From positions 1 through 53,242 of the forward strand of contig NZ_OAOQ01000022.1 in assembly GCF_900207575.1 (NCBI RefSeq): a stretch of 53,242 bases of DNA, in the 5' to 3' direction. This document shows positions 16,661 through 25,930 of this stretch, in pieces; position 1 is the stretch's first letter, and each line of letters begins with the position of its first letter. The stretch is from Cereibacter ovatus (GTDB lineage Bacteria; Pseudomonadota; Alphaproteobacteria; Rhodobacterales; Rhodobacteraceae). Below the pieces are notes generated by a model. It saw nothing but the letters and a program-made list of their open reading frames with translations, was not told the DNA's origin and did no database searches. Both the position numbers and the translations under genes were made by a program.

Positions 16661-17910
16661 TCAGACTCCGACACATGCTTCGCATGGCGCCTTCGGCGGG
16701 CGAGATCGAAGGCCTTGCATCTGACGACGATGTCACATTCGCGCCGATGGAGGCGCTCGCCGATGGAGTTGGCGGCCTTGATGTTTCAGCCACGCGACCT
16801 CTGCGCGATGTCGCGGCAGGCAGCTATAACTACTTTCGAAATGGCGACGTTCTGGTGGCAAAAGTTACTCCTTGTTTCGAAAACGGAAAGAAGGCTTTGG
16901 CCGCGGACCTGAAGAATGGAGTGGGTTTCGCCACATCAGAGGTCCACGTGCTTCGTCCAGACCCCAATAAGCTGGATGACCGTTTTCTGCTTTATCTCCT
17001 GTCTTCCGAAGATTTCCGTGCAGACGGTATGCGCAGTATGACCGGTGCTGGTGGCCTCAAACGTGTGAGTGACGCAGCCATTCTGAACTACAGGCTGAAG
17101 ATCCGAGTCCTCGCCACTCAAAAACGGGTCGCCGCATTCCTCGACCGCGAAACCACGCGGATCGACGAACTGATCGCGAAGAAGGAACGGTTGGTGGATG
17201 TCCTGAAGGAAAACCTTCTTTCGGAGCTGGAACGCCTGGTGACGCCGGAAGAGCACATTCATGAAGAATTGATCCCCTTCCGCTGGGTTTGCCGCATCAC
17301 CGAAGGACAAGTCGACCCGACCCAACCGGGATGGACGAATAAGCCGTTGATCGCACCGAACCATATCGAGTCCAGAACCGGACGTCTTCTCGGTATGGAG
17401 AGCGCAGCAGAGCAAGGCGCGATCAGCGGGAAGTATGCGTTTCCTGCGGGCACCGTGCTCTACAGCAAGATCCGCCCAAATCTGGCAAAGGCGTGTGTTT
17501 CACCGGTGCAAGGTATGTGCAGCGCCGACATGTATCCGGTTCTTCCGGATCGCCGCCTTCGCCCGCAATTCCTGCTGATGCATCTGCTTTCTGCCAAGTT
17601 CACTGATTGGGCGACACTGGAATCGATGCGTGTGGCGATGCCGAAGATCAATCGCGAAACATTGGGATCTTACAGGCTATGGGTGCCCGCACTCGATGTG
17701 CAGGACGCGGCCGCTGACAAGTTCTTTGCAGAACAGGCACGGAACGAGGCTTTGACCGACAAGGTCAAGGCTTCACTGAGCCACCTCCGCGAATACCGTT
17801 CAGCCCTGATCACTGCCGCCGTCACCGGCCAGATCGACGTGGAGACTTATGGCAAGGAGGGCACCGCCTCTGCCTCACTCGACCGGATCGAAGAGGAGAT
17901 GCAAATATGA
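16657..17910 (+). CDS. hsdS: Type I restriction-modification specificity subunit HsdS
   Basis: The 417-aa subunit determines DNA target recognition. It has the usual two half-subunits, each a variable target-recognition domain followed by a conserved helical spacer: FLDRETTRIDELIAKKERLV at about 164-183 and LREYRSALITAAVTGQIDVE at about 373-392. These helices set the spacing of the bipartite site and bind HsdM. The sequence cannot tell which site is recognised. The GTG start overlaps the hsdM stop (GTGA), and the end overlaps the next small gene by 4 bases. Length and architecture are normal, with no sign of truncation. Confidence 0.94.
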   Translation: MIRLRHMLRMAPSAGEIEGLASDDDVTFAPMEALADGVGGLDVSATRPLRDVAAGSYNYFRNGDVLVAKVTPCFENGKKALAADLKNGVGFATSEVHVLRPDPNKLDDRFLLYLLSSEDFRADGMRSMTGAGGLKRVSDAAILNYRLKIRVLATQKRVAAFLDRETTRIDELIAKKERLVDVLKENLLSELERLVTPEEHIHEELIPFRWVCRITEGQVDPTQPGWTNKPLIAPNHIESRTGRLLGMESAAEQGAISGKYAFPAGTVLYSKIRPNLAKACVSPVQGMCSADMYPVLPDRRLRPQFLLMHLLSAKFTDWATLESMRVAMPKINRETLGSYRLWVPALDVQDAAADKFFAEQARNEALTDKVKASLSHLREYRSALITAAVTGQIDVETYGKEGTASASLDRIEEEMQI

Positions 17911-18146
17911 CGACCACAACCCGCCATACTGTAGCATGTCCTTGCGGTCATAAAGGCACAATCAGAATGCGCGAGAACGACGCCCCATTCACCAGGCAAT
18001 GGGAAAGCTACTCTTTGGAAGGGCTGAATGGGGGTTCCACAGAAGTGGACGGTTTTCTTTCATGGGAAGAGGTCTTTGCGCGGATTGCCCCTAGTTGCCC
18101 GAAGTGCGGCCAGAAATTGACCCCGGATCATTTGACAGGTGATTGA
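17907..18146 (+). CDS. Small zinc-ribbon protein inside the hsd operon
   Basis: This 79-aa protein has two cysteine pairs, CPCGH at 11-15 and CPKCG at 64-68, which should bind one zinc. They flank a short linker (FTRQWESYSLEGLNGGS). I do not recognise a named family. It overlaps the end of hsdS by 4 bases (ATGA), and its stop lies at the hsdR start, so it is an integral part of the operon and not a spurious frame. Possible roles are an accessory factor of the complex, an anti-restriction or control protein, or a structural link. The sequence does not distinguish these. Confidence 0.72.
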   Translation: MTTTTRHTVACPCGHKGTIRMRENDAPFTRQWESYSLEGLNGGSTEVDGFLSWEEVFARIAPSCPKCGQKLTPDHLTGD

Positions 18147-18147
18147 G

Positions 18148-21141
18148 ATGATGAGTCCCGCCCTTTCCCGTGACAAGTTGCACACCGAAGAAGCGGTGGA
18201 ACTCCATCTCGTTCACCAGCTGGTCTCGCGGCAGGGCTGGCAGGAGCGGCCTTCGACAGCCTATGATCGGGTATCTGCCCTCGATCCAGAGATGATTGAG
18301 GATTACGTGCGGGCAACCCAGCCGGACGCCTGGAAGCGCCTGTCGGACCAGTATGTCGGTAAGGCACGCGAAACCCTGGTTCAGCAGCTGGTAAAGCAGC
18401 TTCAGGCGGTCGGCACGCTGGAGGTGCTGCGCAACGGGATCAAGATCATCCCGGGCATCAAGATCAGCCTCTGCGGGTTTCGCCCCGCCTCGGGCCTGAA
18501 TGCCGATCTGGTCCGGGCCTATGAGGGCAACCGACTGACCGTGATGCGGCAGGTCCGCTATTCGGCGCGGAACGAGAATGCCATCGACGTGGTGCTGTTC
18601 ATCAACGGCCTGCCCATCATCACGATGGAGCTGAAGAACACGGCCACGGGCTCGACCTACCTGACAGCCGAGAAGCAGTATCGCAACGATCGCTCGCCAA
18701 ACGGGGAGCCGCTCCTGACGTTCAAGCGCGGGGCGCTGCTGCACCTTGCCGTGGACCAGGACAACGTGTCGATGACGACGCAACTGGAGAACGGGCGCAC
18801 CCGGTTCCTGCCCTTCAACCGCGGACGCGATGGTGGCGCCGGCAACCCGGACCTTCCGGACGAATTCCGTATCGCCTTCCTCTATCGTGGCATGGATGGA
18901 GCCGAAGCGGCGCTGTCCCGTGACGTGCTGCTCGACATCCTGAACCGGTTCGCCCTGGTGTCGGAGGTTGAACAACCGGGTGGACGGCTGAAACGGACCA
19001 CCGTCTGGCCGCGGTATCACCAGCTCGATGCTGTCCGTCGGATCGTGAAACACGCCCGCCGGCTGGGGGCGGGGCACAACTACCTGCTGCAGCACTCGGC
19101 CGGCTCGGGCAAGTCGAACACCATCGCCTGGACGGCCTATCAGCTGGCCCTGCTGCACGATGACAATGACCGGCCGGTGTTCGACAGCGTGATAGTGGTC
19201 GTGGACCGAAAGGTGCTGGACCAGCAGCTGCAAGGCACCATCTGGTCCTTCGTCACAACGCCCGGGTATTTCCGGCCGATCGACGAGACCTCCGCCCAGC
19301 TGCGCAGCGCCATCCAGAGCGGGGCACGGATCATCGCCACGACCATCCACAAGTTCTCGACCGACCATGTGAATGTCCTGAAGAACGAGGCAGGCAAGCG
19401 GTTCGCCATCATCATCGACGAGGCACACAGTTCGCAGTCGGGGAAACACGCCGACAATCTCGGCCGGGTTCTGGCCGAGTCCATGCTTGCCGACGAAGAT
19501 CTGGATGACAACGAGCGCGCGCTGCTCGAGCTGCAACGGATGCGGGGCCCGCAAGCCAACCTGTCCTACCTGGCCTTCACTGCCACGCCGAAGAACGTGA
19601 CGCTGGAGCGGTTCGGCGTGCGGGGGCCGGACGGCCTGCCGCATCCCTTCCACCTCTATTCGATGCGCCAGGCGATCGAGGAGGGCTTCATCCTTGACGT
19701 CCTGCGCAACTACCAGACCTACAAGACCTATTTCGCTTTGGAACGTGCCATCGAGGACGATCCCCAGCTGTCGCCTCGGAAGTCCAACCGCAAGGTCGCG
19801 CGCTACGTCGATTTCCATGAGACGGCGATGGAACAGAAGGCCGAGGTCATCGTCGAGCACTTCCGCCGTCATGCCCTGCCCGAACTGAATGGTCAGGCGA
19901 AGGCGATGGTGGTTACGGCCAGCCGCGAGCATGCCGTGCGGACCCATCGCGCCATCACCCGCTATATCCGCCGGGAAGGCTACGACGATCTCAAGGCGCT
20001 GGTCGCCTTCTCGGGCGAGATCGTGGTGGACGGCGCGAACCTGACCGAGCCCGGCATCAACGGCTTCGGTGAGACGGAATTGCCGGGCCGCTTCGACAGC
20101 GATGACTACAATGTCTTGGTCGTTGCCGAAAAATATCAGACCGGCTTCGACCAGCCAAAGCTGGTGGCGATGTATGTCGACCGCCACCTAAGCGGCATTC
20201 AGGCGGTCCAGACCCTGTCGCGTCTGAACCGGACCTTCCCAGGGAAGGAAAAGACCTACGTCCTCGATTTCCGCAACGAGGTGGAGGACATCAAGGAGGC
20301 GTTCCGGCCCTATTTCAACACGACCGCGATGGAAGAGGTCTCCGATCCGCATCAGGTCTATGCGCTGTTGGCCAGGATGCAGGAGATGCACATCCTCGAC
20401 CAAGACGAGATCGACCGGTTCGTGTCACGCTTCCTGCAAGCCAATCAGCGCGCCGATGAGCGTCCGGTGCTGGAAGGCATCGTCCGGGAGACGGTAGAGC
20501 GGTTCCGGATGGTCCTGACCGAGGAGCAGCAGGAGGAGTTCCGGCAGCTACTGGCGTCGTTCCTGCGGTTCTATGCCTTCATCTCGCAAGTCATCGCCCT
20601 CGAGGACAGCGATCTCGAGAAGATGTACCTCTTCGGAAGCTGGCTGAAGCGCCTGCTGCCATCCCGCGAGGCGCCCCAGGGTGGCGACGTCACCGACGAC
20701 ATGCTGGAGTTGCAGGCCTTCCGGCTCTCGGAAGGCGATGTGGTCGATGCATCACTTGAAGCGACAGAGGCGAAGCCGCTGTCACCGATCGACCGGTTCG
20801 GGGCAAACCCGTTCACCGAGGAGGAGCGGCGCACGCTGTCAGAGATCATCAGGGCGTTCAACGACCGGCACGCCACGAACTTCACCGAGGACGATTACAT
20901 CCGCTTCGAGGCGGTGAATGAAGCCATCCTCGACGATGAGGCCTGGGCCGAAATGCTGCGGAACAACCCGCCCGAAGTCGTGAGACCGCGGTTTGGCGAG
21001 GAGTTCATGCGTCGGGCCATTCTTGCCTTCCAGCGCGATCGTCAGATGCAGAGCGCCTTCCTGCAGGATCGGGAAGGGCGGGAGATGATCATGGGGCTGA
21101 TGTTCGGGCGAGCTGTGCGCGGAGCAAGAAGATCAGCATAG
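18148..21141 (+). CDS. hsdR: Type I restriction endonuclease subunit HsdR
   Basis: The 997-aa subunit translocates and cleaves unmodified DNA. In order it shows a PD-(D/E)xK nuclease (Asp147, then Glu161-Leu-Lys163 in the segment IITMELKN), an SF2 helicase motor with Walker A SAGSGKS at 317-323 and DEAH at 424-427, later helicase motifs (YQTGFDQPKLVAMYVDRHL and QTLSRLNR), and a helical C-terminus that binds the methyltransferase core. The ATG at 18148 has AGGTG at optimal spacing; a GTG 9 bases earlier is possible. All catalytic residues are intact, so the system appears functional. Confidence 0.95.
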   Translation: MMSPALSRDKLHTEEAVELHLVHQLVSRQGWQERPSTAYDRVSALDPEMIEDYVRATQPDAWKRLSDQYVGKARETLVQQLVKQLQAVGTLEVLRNGIKIIPGIKISLCGFRPASGLNADLVRAYEGNRLTVMRQVRYSARNENAIDVVLFINGLPIITMELKNTATGSTYLTAEKQYRNDRSPNGEPLLTFKRGALLHLAVDQDNVSMTTQLENGRTRFLPFNRGRDGGAGNPDLPDEFRIAFLYRGMDGAEAALSRDVLLDILNRFALVSEVEQPGGRLKRTTVWPRYHQLDAVRRIVKHARRLGAGHNYLLQHSAGSGKSNTIAWTAYQLALLHDDNDRPVFDSVIVVVDRKVLDQQLQGTIWSFVTTPGYFRPIDETSAQLRSAIQSGARIIATTIHKFSTDHVNVLKNEAGKRFAIIIDEAHSSQSGKHADNLGRVLAESMLADEDLDDNERALLELQRMRGPQANLSYLAFTATPKNVTLERFGVRGPDGLPHPFHLYSMRQAIEEGFILDVLRNYQTYKTYFALERAIEDDPQLSPRKSNRKVARYVDFHETAMEQKAEVIVEHFRRHALPELNGQAKAMVVTASREHAVRTHRAITRYIRREGYDDLKALVAFSGEIVVDGANLTEPGINGFGETELPGRFDSDDYNVLVVAEKYQTGFDQPKLVAMYVDRHLSGIQAVQTLSRLNRTFPGKEKTYVLDFRNEVEDIKEAFRPYFNTTAMEEVSDPHQVYALLARMQEMHILDQDEIDRFVSRFLQANQRADERPVLEGIVRETVERFRMVLTEEQQEEFRQLLASFLRFYAFISQVIALEDSDLEKMYLFGSWLKRLLPSREAPQGGDVTDDMLELQAFRLSEGDVVDASLEATEAKPLSPIDRFGANPFTEEERRTLSEIIRAFNDRHATNFTEDDYIRFEAVNEAILDDEAWAEMLRNNPPEVVRPRFGEEFMRRAILAFQRDRQMQSAFLQDREGREMIMGLMFGRAVRGARRSA

Positions 21142-21229
21142 AAATTGAGAATTAAGCACTTGTCCGGCAGAAAGGCCTTCCCGAAATTATATCGGGCGAA
21201 ATTCAAAAGAGCCGCCGTATTGAAGTTGT

Positions 21230-21256
21230 TTGACAAAATACACATGTAGTTAAAAT
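21230..21256 (+). promoter_or_regulatory. Weak candidate promoter for the R-x4-H gene
   Basis: TTGACA at 21230-21235 and TAAAAT at 21251-21256 are separated by 15 bases, slightly short of the usual spacing. The stretch is AT-rich between two GC-rich genes and lies just before the next gene, which favours a separate transcript from hsdR. Confidence 0.35.
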
Positions 21257-21276
21257 GCAGCCGCTCGGAGGGCAAT

Positions 21277-22188
21277 ATGGACGGTCAGAGAGTATCACAG
21301 GAAGAGTTTGAGGAACTCTTGAGGGAACGGCTGAGTCTGTATGAGCAGCTCCATCGTCGACAGTTTCGAGGTGAAGGCATTGGCCTCAAGCTCGCAGACT
21401 ATGGTTGGCGTCGCCGTGACACCAACAAAGGCGGCCTCTCTTTTGATCTCATGCATTTTGACCAAATGTCTGCCGAGTTTGCCAGAGACGCCGCAAACCA
21501 CATCAACGAACTCGTGGTTTTAACGAGAGACGTTGCGGATTGGACTGACATGATGAGTGAGACCGAGAACGAAGGCGAAAAAGATGAAATCTACTACGAA
21601 TTCATCGGGTTGCCAGTCACACTCGCGCTTTGCATGCCGCAGGCGATGAAGGAAAAGTTCTACTTTTACATCTCCCACCTTGCCAATCAGGCGCGACGGA
21701 TATCACATGGACCCGTGCAGGATAACCTTGTCGAGGATCATCGCATAAATCGCGATGTTGCGAGGAAATTGATTGGCGACTGGCCGAAAGGACAAGACTT
21801 TCTGACCCTTCTGGATCGGATTTCTGATGAAGAAATGTCCAGAAGAACTCAGAACTTCAGAAATGGCTTCAGCCATCAAATTACGCCGGGCATTCACGTT
21901 GGGATGACTCGGTTTGTCACCCGGTCCATTTTCAAGAATCAGGAAGATCTTGACGTCATTTTCGGAGACCAGAGCAGGATGCCGCAAGAACTTCGGCGCC
22001 CGCCAATGAAACCTGGCGAGAAGCGTATCATCTACGGGTTTGGCGGACAGGACGCGCTGAAGCTTCAAGATGTCGTCGCTGTACTCGTTGAACAAATACA
22101 ACGAATTCATGAATGCTACGAAATGTTCAAAGAGTATGTCTGGTTCTACGAGGATCAGTTCTATAGGGATGCCAAAAAGAGTGTCTGA
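21277..22188 (+). CDS. Unrecognised all-helical protein with HEPN-like R-x4-H motif
   Basis: The 303-aa protein is predicted to be largely helical. Near the middle it carries FRNGFSHQI, where Arg195 and His200 make an R-x4-H motif like that of HEPN RNases. Upstream, IGLPVTLALCMPQAMKEKFY and the following helices would form the rest of a HEPN bundle. The C-terminal region (residues 255-303) is a helix pair rich in aromatics. I do not recognise a named family. The ATG is preceded by GGAGG with 5-base spacing. It sits between hsdR and the TIR gene inside the defence island, which supports an immunity-related role; the HEPN assignment rests on one motif. Confidence 0.72.
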   Translation: MDGQRVSQEEFEELLRERLSLYEQLHRRQFRGEGIGLKLADYGWRRRDTNKGGLSFDLMHFDQMSAEFARDAANHINELVVLTRDVADWTDMMSETENEGEKDEIYYEFIGLPVTLALCMPQAMKEKFYFYISHLANQARRISHGPVQDNLVEDHRINRDVARKLIGDWPKGQDFLTLLDRISDEEMSRRTQNFRNGFSHQITPGIHVGMTRFVTRSIFKNQEDLDVIFGDQSRMPQELRRPPMKPGEKRIIYGFGGQDALKLQDVVAVLVEQIQRIHECYEMFKEYVWFYEDQFYRDAKKSV

Positions 22189-22243
22189 GGGGAAGGCATT
22201 CGTTCGCGCGCACGGCACATCCTCGGTCTTGAACCTGGCGCGA

Positions 22244-22960
22244 CTATGCGGAGACCAATTCGGCGATCTTGGCCGCAACTTCTGCCATTGACTCTTCGGC
22301 AGTGCTCAGACCAGCTCGGGAGGCCAACAGGAGACTGACCTTCTCAAGCTCTTCATAGGTTGTACCATGAACGACCGGGACAAGACGCTCACGCCGAAGG
22401 AGAGCCGAAAGCTCCTTGTCGGCGATGCCTTCTGTCGGCAGGCGGCGCAACATGGCCGGGGTCACTAAAACAATACCGACTCGCGAGTTCACCAGGCCCT
22501 TATCGATCGCGCGCATCATCGGCACCCCGAGGCCAAGGTCCTTCTCACTGAACCACACGCGGACACCCCGGGCCTCGAGCAAATCATGCAATTCCTTGGC
22601 GGAGCCCTGCCTGTCATCCCAGGCATGACAAAGAAACACGTCTCGAAGATCAGGCTGCGAGGCCGCCAAGCTCTCGACGTTTTCGCGGACCGGCGTAAGC
22701 GCCTGAACCTGTTCAGGCGTGTACCAAACTGACGAACCTGTTCCCGACCAGCGTGGCTTGGCGGTGCGGCGCCCCGAACTACCGCTGGTCCGACCGCTGC
22801 TGCTCCCTGAGGAGGATGAAGGAGACGGATATGATCCGTAACTGCTGGATCCATAACCACTATAGCCGCTGGAGCGGCTGTAGCGACTCCCACATGCAGG
22901 ACATGCGGCCGCGGCAGCCGCCGAGCGATGACCATATACTGGTGCAGTACATCTCGCCAT
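22244..22960 (-). CDS. TIR-domain protein with N-terminal zinc motif and Ser/Gly/Tyr-rich linker
   Basis: The 238-aa protein has three sections. Residues 1-25 contain Cys4, His11, Cys20 and Cys23, a probable zinc site. Residues 26-70 are a low-complexity Ser/Gly/Tyr/Pro linker. Residues 100-238 form a TIR domain beginning DLRDVFLCHAWDD, with the putative NADase glutamate at 139 in VWFSEKDLG. Bacterial TIR proteins often degrade or rearrange NAD in abortive infection. This layout is a recurring stand-alone family; no Thoeris ThsA, SAVED or pAgo partner is adjacent. The ATG follows AAGGAGG at 9 bases. It is convergent with the R-x4-H gene, 55 bases apart. Confidence 0.88.
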   Translation of the reverse strand: MARCTAPVYGHRSAAAAAACPACGSRYSRSSGYSGYGSSSYGSYPSPSSSSGSSSGRTSGSSGRRTAKPRWSGTGSSVWYTPEQVQALTPVRENVESLAASQPDLRDVFLCHAWDDRQGSAKELHDLLEARGVRVWFSEKDLGLGVPMMRAIDKGLVNSRVGIVLVTPAMLRRLPTEGIADKELSALLRRERLVPVVHGTTYEELEKVSLLLASRAGLSTAEESMAEVAAKIAELVSA

Positions 22961-23105
22961 GCCTCTTCACCTCCTTCACCAAACACCACTTCGTCAGTCC
23001 GCGGATCCATTGCGCACCACGGCTATCCGTCGCTTTTTGCTCATTAGACGTCGTTTTTCAGCATAATGGACAATTTATCTGAACCGCGAGAACAGCGCAG
23101 GTTTC

Positions 23106-25367
23106 TCAACCAGAACACTTCGAGAAGCCGCAGCTTGCGCAGGTCATGCAGCCTTCGACCATCCGCAGGTCATAGCTTCCGCAGGACGAACATGCTTTGG
23201 CCTTCACGCCCAGAACCTCCACATCGGCCTTGGGGTCGACCTTCAGCCCCATGCCCTCGCCCTCGATGAAGCCGATCGCGATCAGGTGACGCTCGATCAC
23301 GCCGCCGATTGCTGCAAGGATCGAGGGGATATAGCGCCCCTCCATCCAGGCGCCGCCGCGGGGGTCGAAAACCGCCTTCAACTCCTCGACCACGAAGGAA
23401 ATGTCGCCGCCGCGCCGGAACACCGCCGAAATCATCCGGGTCAGCGCCACCGTCCAGGCAAAATGCTCCATGTTCTTCGAATTGATGAAAACCTCGAACG
23501 GGCGACGGTGACCGGCGATCACGATATCGTTCACCGTGATATAGATTGCATGCTCGGACCCAGGCCACTTCACCTTGTAGGTGGCGCCTTCAAGCGCGGC
23601 GGGTCGGTCGAGCGGGTCTGTCAGATAGACCACCTCGCCGCCCTTCGCCTCTGGCGCCGCGGCGTCTGCGGCATCAGAAACCGACAGCACCGAGCCGGTC
23701 ACCTCATTCGGGCGATATGTCGTGCATCCTTTGCAGCCCATGTCCCAGGCCGCCATGTAGACATCGGCAAAATCGTCGAAAGAGATATCCTCGGGACAGT
23801 TGATCGTCTTCGAGATCGAGGAATCGATCCATTTCTGCGCCGCCGCCTGCATCTTCACATGATCCAGCGGCGCCAGCGTCTGCGCATTCACGAAATGATC
23901 GGGCAAGGGCGCGTCGCCCATCTTCTCGCGCCACAGACGGACGGCATGATCGACGACCTCTTCTTCGGTCCGGCTGCCGTCCTTTTGCAGAACCTTACGC
24001 TTGTAGGCATAGGCAAAGACCGGCTCGATCCCGGACGACACATTGCCGGCATAAAGGCTGATCGTGCCGGTGGGCGCGACCGAAGTCAGCAGCGCATTGC
24101 GGATGCCATGGGCGGCGATCGCATCGCGCACATCCTTGTCCATATGAACAAGCGAGCCGGATGCGAGAAACTTTTTCGCATCGAACAGCGGGAAGGCACC
24201 CTTCTCTTTCGCCAGATCGGCCGAGGCAAGATAGGCCGCCCGCGCGATGGCCTTCATCCAGGCTTCGGTCTGGGCCGCCGCCTCGTCGGAACCATAGCGC
24301 AGCCCCACCATCAGAAGCGCATCGGCAAGCCCGGTCACGCCAAGGCCGATACGACGCTTGGTCTTGGCTTCATGTGCCTGTTCCGGCAGCGGAAACCGCG
24401 AGGCATCCACCACATTGTCCATCATCCGAACCGAGATCCGCACCAGCGCATCAAGCTCGGCCAGATCCAGCACGGCATCATCGGAAAACGGTTTCACGAC
24501 CAGACGCGCAAGGTTCACCGACCCAAGAAGACAGGCGCCATAGGGCGGCAGGGGCTGCTCGCCGCAGGGGTTTGTGGCGGCGATGGTCTCGCAATAGGCA
24601 AGGTTGTTCATCGCATTGATCCGGTCGATGAAAATCACCCCCGGTTCTGCGAAATCATAGGTCGAGCGCATGATGCGGTTCCACAGATCGCGCGCCTGAA
24701 GCGTCTTGTAGACCTTGCCGCCAAAGACCAGTTCCCACGGGCCATCGGCCTTGACCGCAGCCATGAAGGCATCCGTCACCAGAACCGAAAGGTTGAACAT
24801 CCGCAGCCGCGCCGGATCCTGCTTGGCCACGATGAAGCTTTCGATGTCGGGGTGATCGCAGCGCATGGTGGCCATCATCGCCCCGCGGCGCGAGCCTGCC
24901 GACATGATGGTGCGACACATCGCATCCCACACATCCATGAACGACAACGGCCCCGAGGCGTCTGCGGCCACGCCCTTCACCTCGGCGCCGCGCGGGCGGA
25001 TGGTCGAGAAATCATAGCCGATCCCGCCGCCCTGCTGCATGGTCAGGGCGGCTTCTTTCAGCGCATCGAAAATCCCGCCCATGCTGTCGGGAATCGTGCC
25101 CATCACAAAGCAATTGAACAGCGTCACGGTCCGCCCCGTGCCGGCGCCGGCGGTGATCCGGCCGGCGGGAAGAAACCGGAAATCTTCCAGCGCACGATAG
25201 AAGCGGTCTTCCCAAAGCTGCGGATCGGCCTCGACCTCGGAGAGCGCGCGGGCGATCCGGCGCCAGGTATCTTCCACCGTTCCATCCAGCGGATGGCCGC
25301 CGGCATCCTTCAGCCGATACTTCATATCCCAGATCTGCTCGGCGATGGGGGCGTGGAAGCGCGACAT
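23106..25367 (-). CDS. nrdJ: Adenosylcobalamin-dependent (class II) ribonucleotide reductase
   Basis: The 753-aa enzyme reduces ribonucleotides to deoxyribonucleotides using coenzyme B12, without needing oxygen. Evidence includes the N-terminal segment with FLPAGRITAGAG, the first active-site cysteine in TVTLFNCFVMG, the radical-site motif NPCGEQPLPPYGACLLGSVN, and a C-terminal zinc-binding tail with CSSCGSY and CMTCASCG. It is shorter than some NrdJ proteins, which exceed 900 aa. The ATG at 25367 is chosen because AAGGA lies 7 bases upstream; the frame extends 25 codons further without a better site. It is the first core gene to the right of the island and has base composition like the other core genes. 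Confidence 0.95.
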   Translation of the reverse strand: MSRFHAPIAEQIWDMKYRLKDAGGHPLDGTVEDTWRRIARALSEVEADPQLWEDRFYRALEDFRFLPAGRITAGAGTGRTVTLFNCFVMGTIPDSMGGIFDALKEAALTMQQGGGIGYDFSTIRPRGAEVKGVAADASGPLSFMDVWDAMCRTIMSAGSRRGAMMATMRCDHPDIESFIVAKQDPARLRMFNLSVLVTDAFMAAVKADGPWELVFGGKVYKTLQARDLWNRIMRSTYDFAEPGVIFIDRINAMNNLAYCETIAATNPCGEQPLPPYGACLLGSVNLARLVVKPFSDDAVLDLAELDALVRISVRMMDNVVDASRFPLPEQAHEAKTKRRIGLGVTGLADALLMVGLRYGSDEAAAQTEAWMKAIARAAYLASADLAKEKGAFPLFDAKKFLASGSLVHMDKDVRDAIAAHGIRNALLTSVAPTGTISLYAGNVSSGIEPVFAYAYKRKVLQKDGSRTEEEVVDHAVRLWREKMGDAPLPDHFVNAQTLAPLDHVKMQAAAQKWIDSSISKTINCPEDISFDDFADVYMAAWDMGCKGCTTYRPNEVTGSVLSVSDAADAAAPEAKGGEVVYLTDPLDRPAALEGATYKVKWPGSEHAIYITVNDIVIAGHRRPFEVFINSKNMEHFAWTVALTRMISAVFRRGGDISFVVEELKAVFDPRGGAWMEGRYIPSILAAIGGVIERHLIAIGFIEGEGMGLKVDPKADVEVLGVKAKACSSCGSYDLRMVEGCMTCASCGFSKCSG

Positions 25368-25498
25368 GGGAAGATCCTTGAAGTTGTGGAAAAGCGACAG
25401 CGAAGGCCCAAGATATGCCCTGACGCACGCCGGGTCAAACACCTTGGACCGGCAGGGCGGCCGCGCTATATGACCAGCCTGCGAAGGAGGAGAGTCCC

Positions 25499-25930
25499 TT
25501 GCCCGGCCATGTGCACATCCTGAAACTCTGCGTCGGCGCCGAGTCGGTCGAAGACCTTGTGGCCTGGCAAGACAGCCAGCGCGTCCGCTGGCCCGAAGGC
25601 AGGCCGCGCCACATCACCCGGATGTGGCCCAAACGCGCCGACGAGATTCGCGCCGGAGGTTCGCTTTACTGGGTGTTCAAGGGCCAGATCCTTGCGCGGC
25701 AGCGCATCCTTGACCTTGAACCGGTAACCGGCCCCGACGGCATCGAGCGGTGCGCCCTGGTGCTTGACCCCGACGTGATCCGCACCTCGGCGGCCCCGCG
25801 GCGGCCGTTCCAGGGCTGGCGCTATCTGGCGCCTGCGGATGCCCCTGCCGATCTGCCCCAAGGCCGCGCCTCGGAAGAAACGCTGCCGCCCGATCTGGCG
25901 CAGGCCTTGGCCGAGATCGGGCTTAGATAA
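25499..25930 (+). CDS. DUF1489 family protein
   Basis: This 143-aa protein matches the alphaproteobacterial DUF1489 family: HILKLCVGAESVEDL at the start, then TRMWPKRADEI and GSLYWVFKGQILARQRI. The function is not known; members are small cytoplasmic proteins often located near nrdJ or his genes. The start is TTG, placed by a strong AAGGAGG 8 bases upstream. Its 3' end overlaps convergent hisG by 8 bases. It is divergent from nrdJ, sharing a 131-base promoter region. Confidence 0.88.
   Translation: MPGHVHILKLCVGAESVEDLVAWQDSQRVRWPEGRPRHITRMWPKRADEIRAGGSLYWVFKGQILARQRILDLEPVTGPDGIERCALVLDPDVIRTSAAPRRPFQGWRYLAPADAPADLPQGRASEETLPPDLAQALAEIGLR

Noticed and set aside
22244-22960. Thoeris system based on the TIR protein
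   Set aside because: No ThsA-type (SIR2/macro) partner gene is adjacent.
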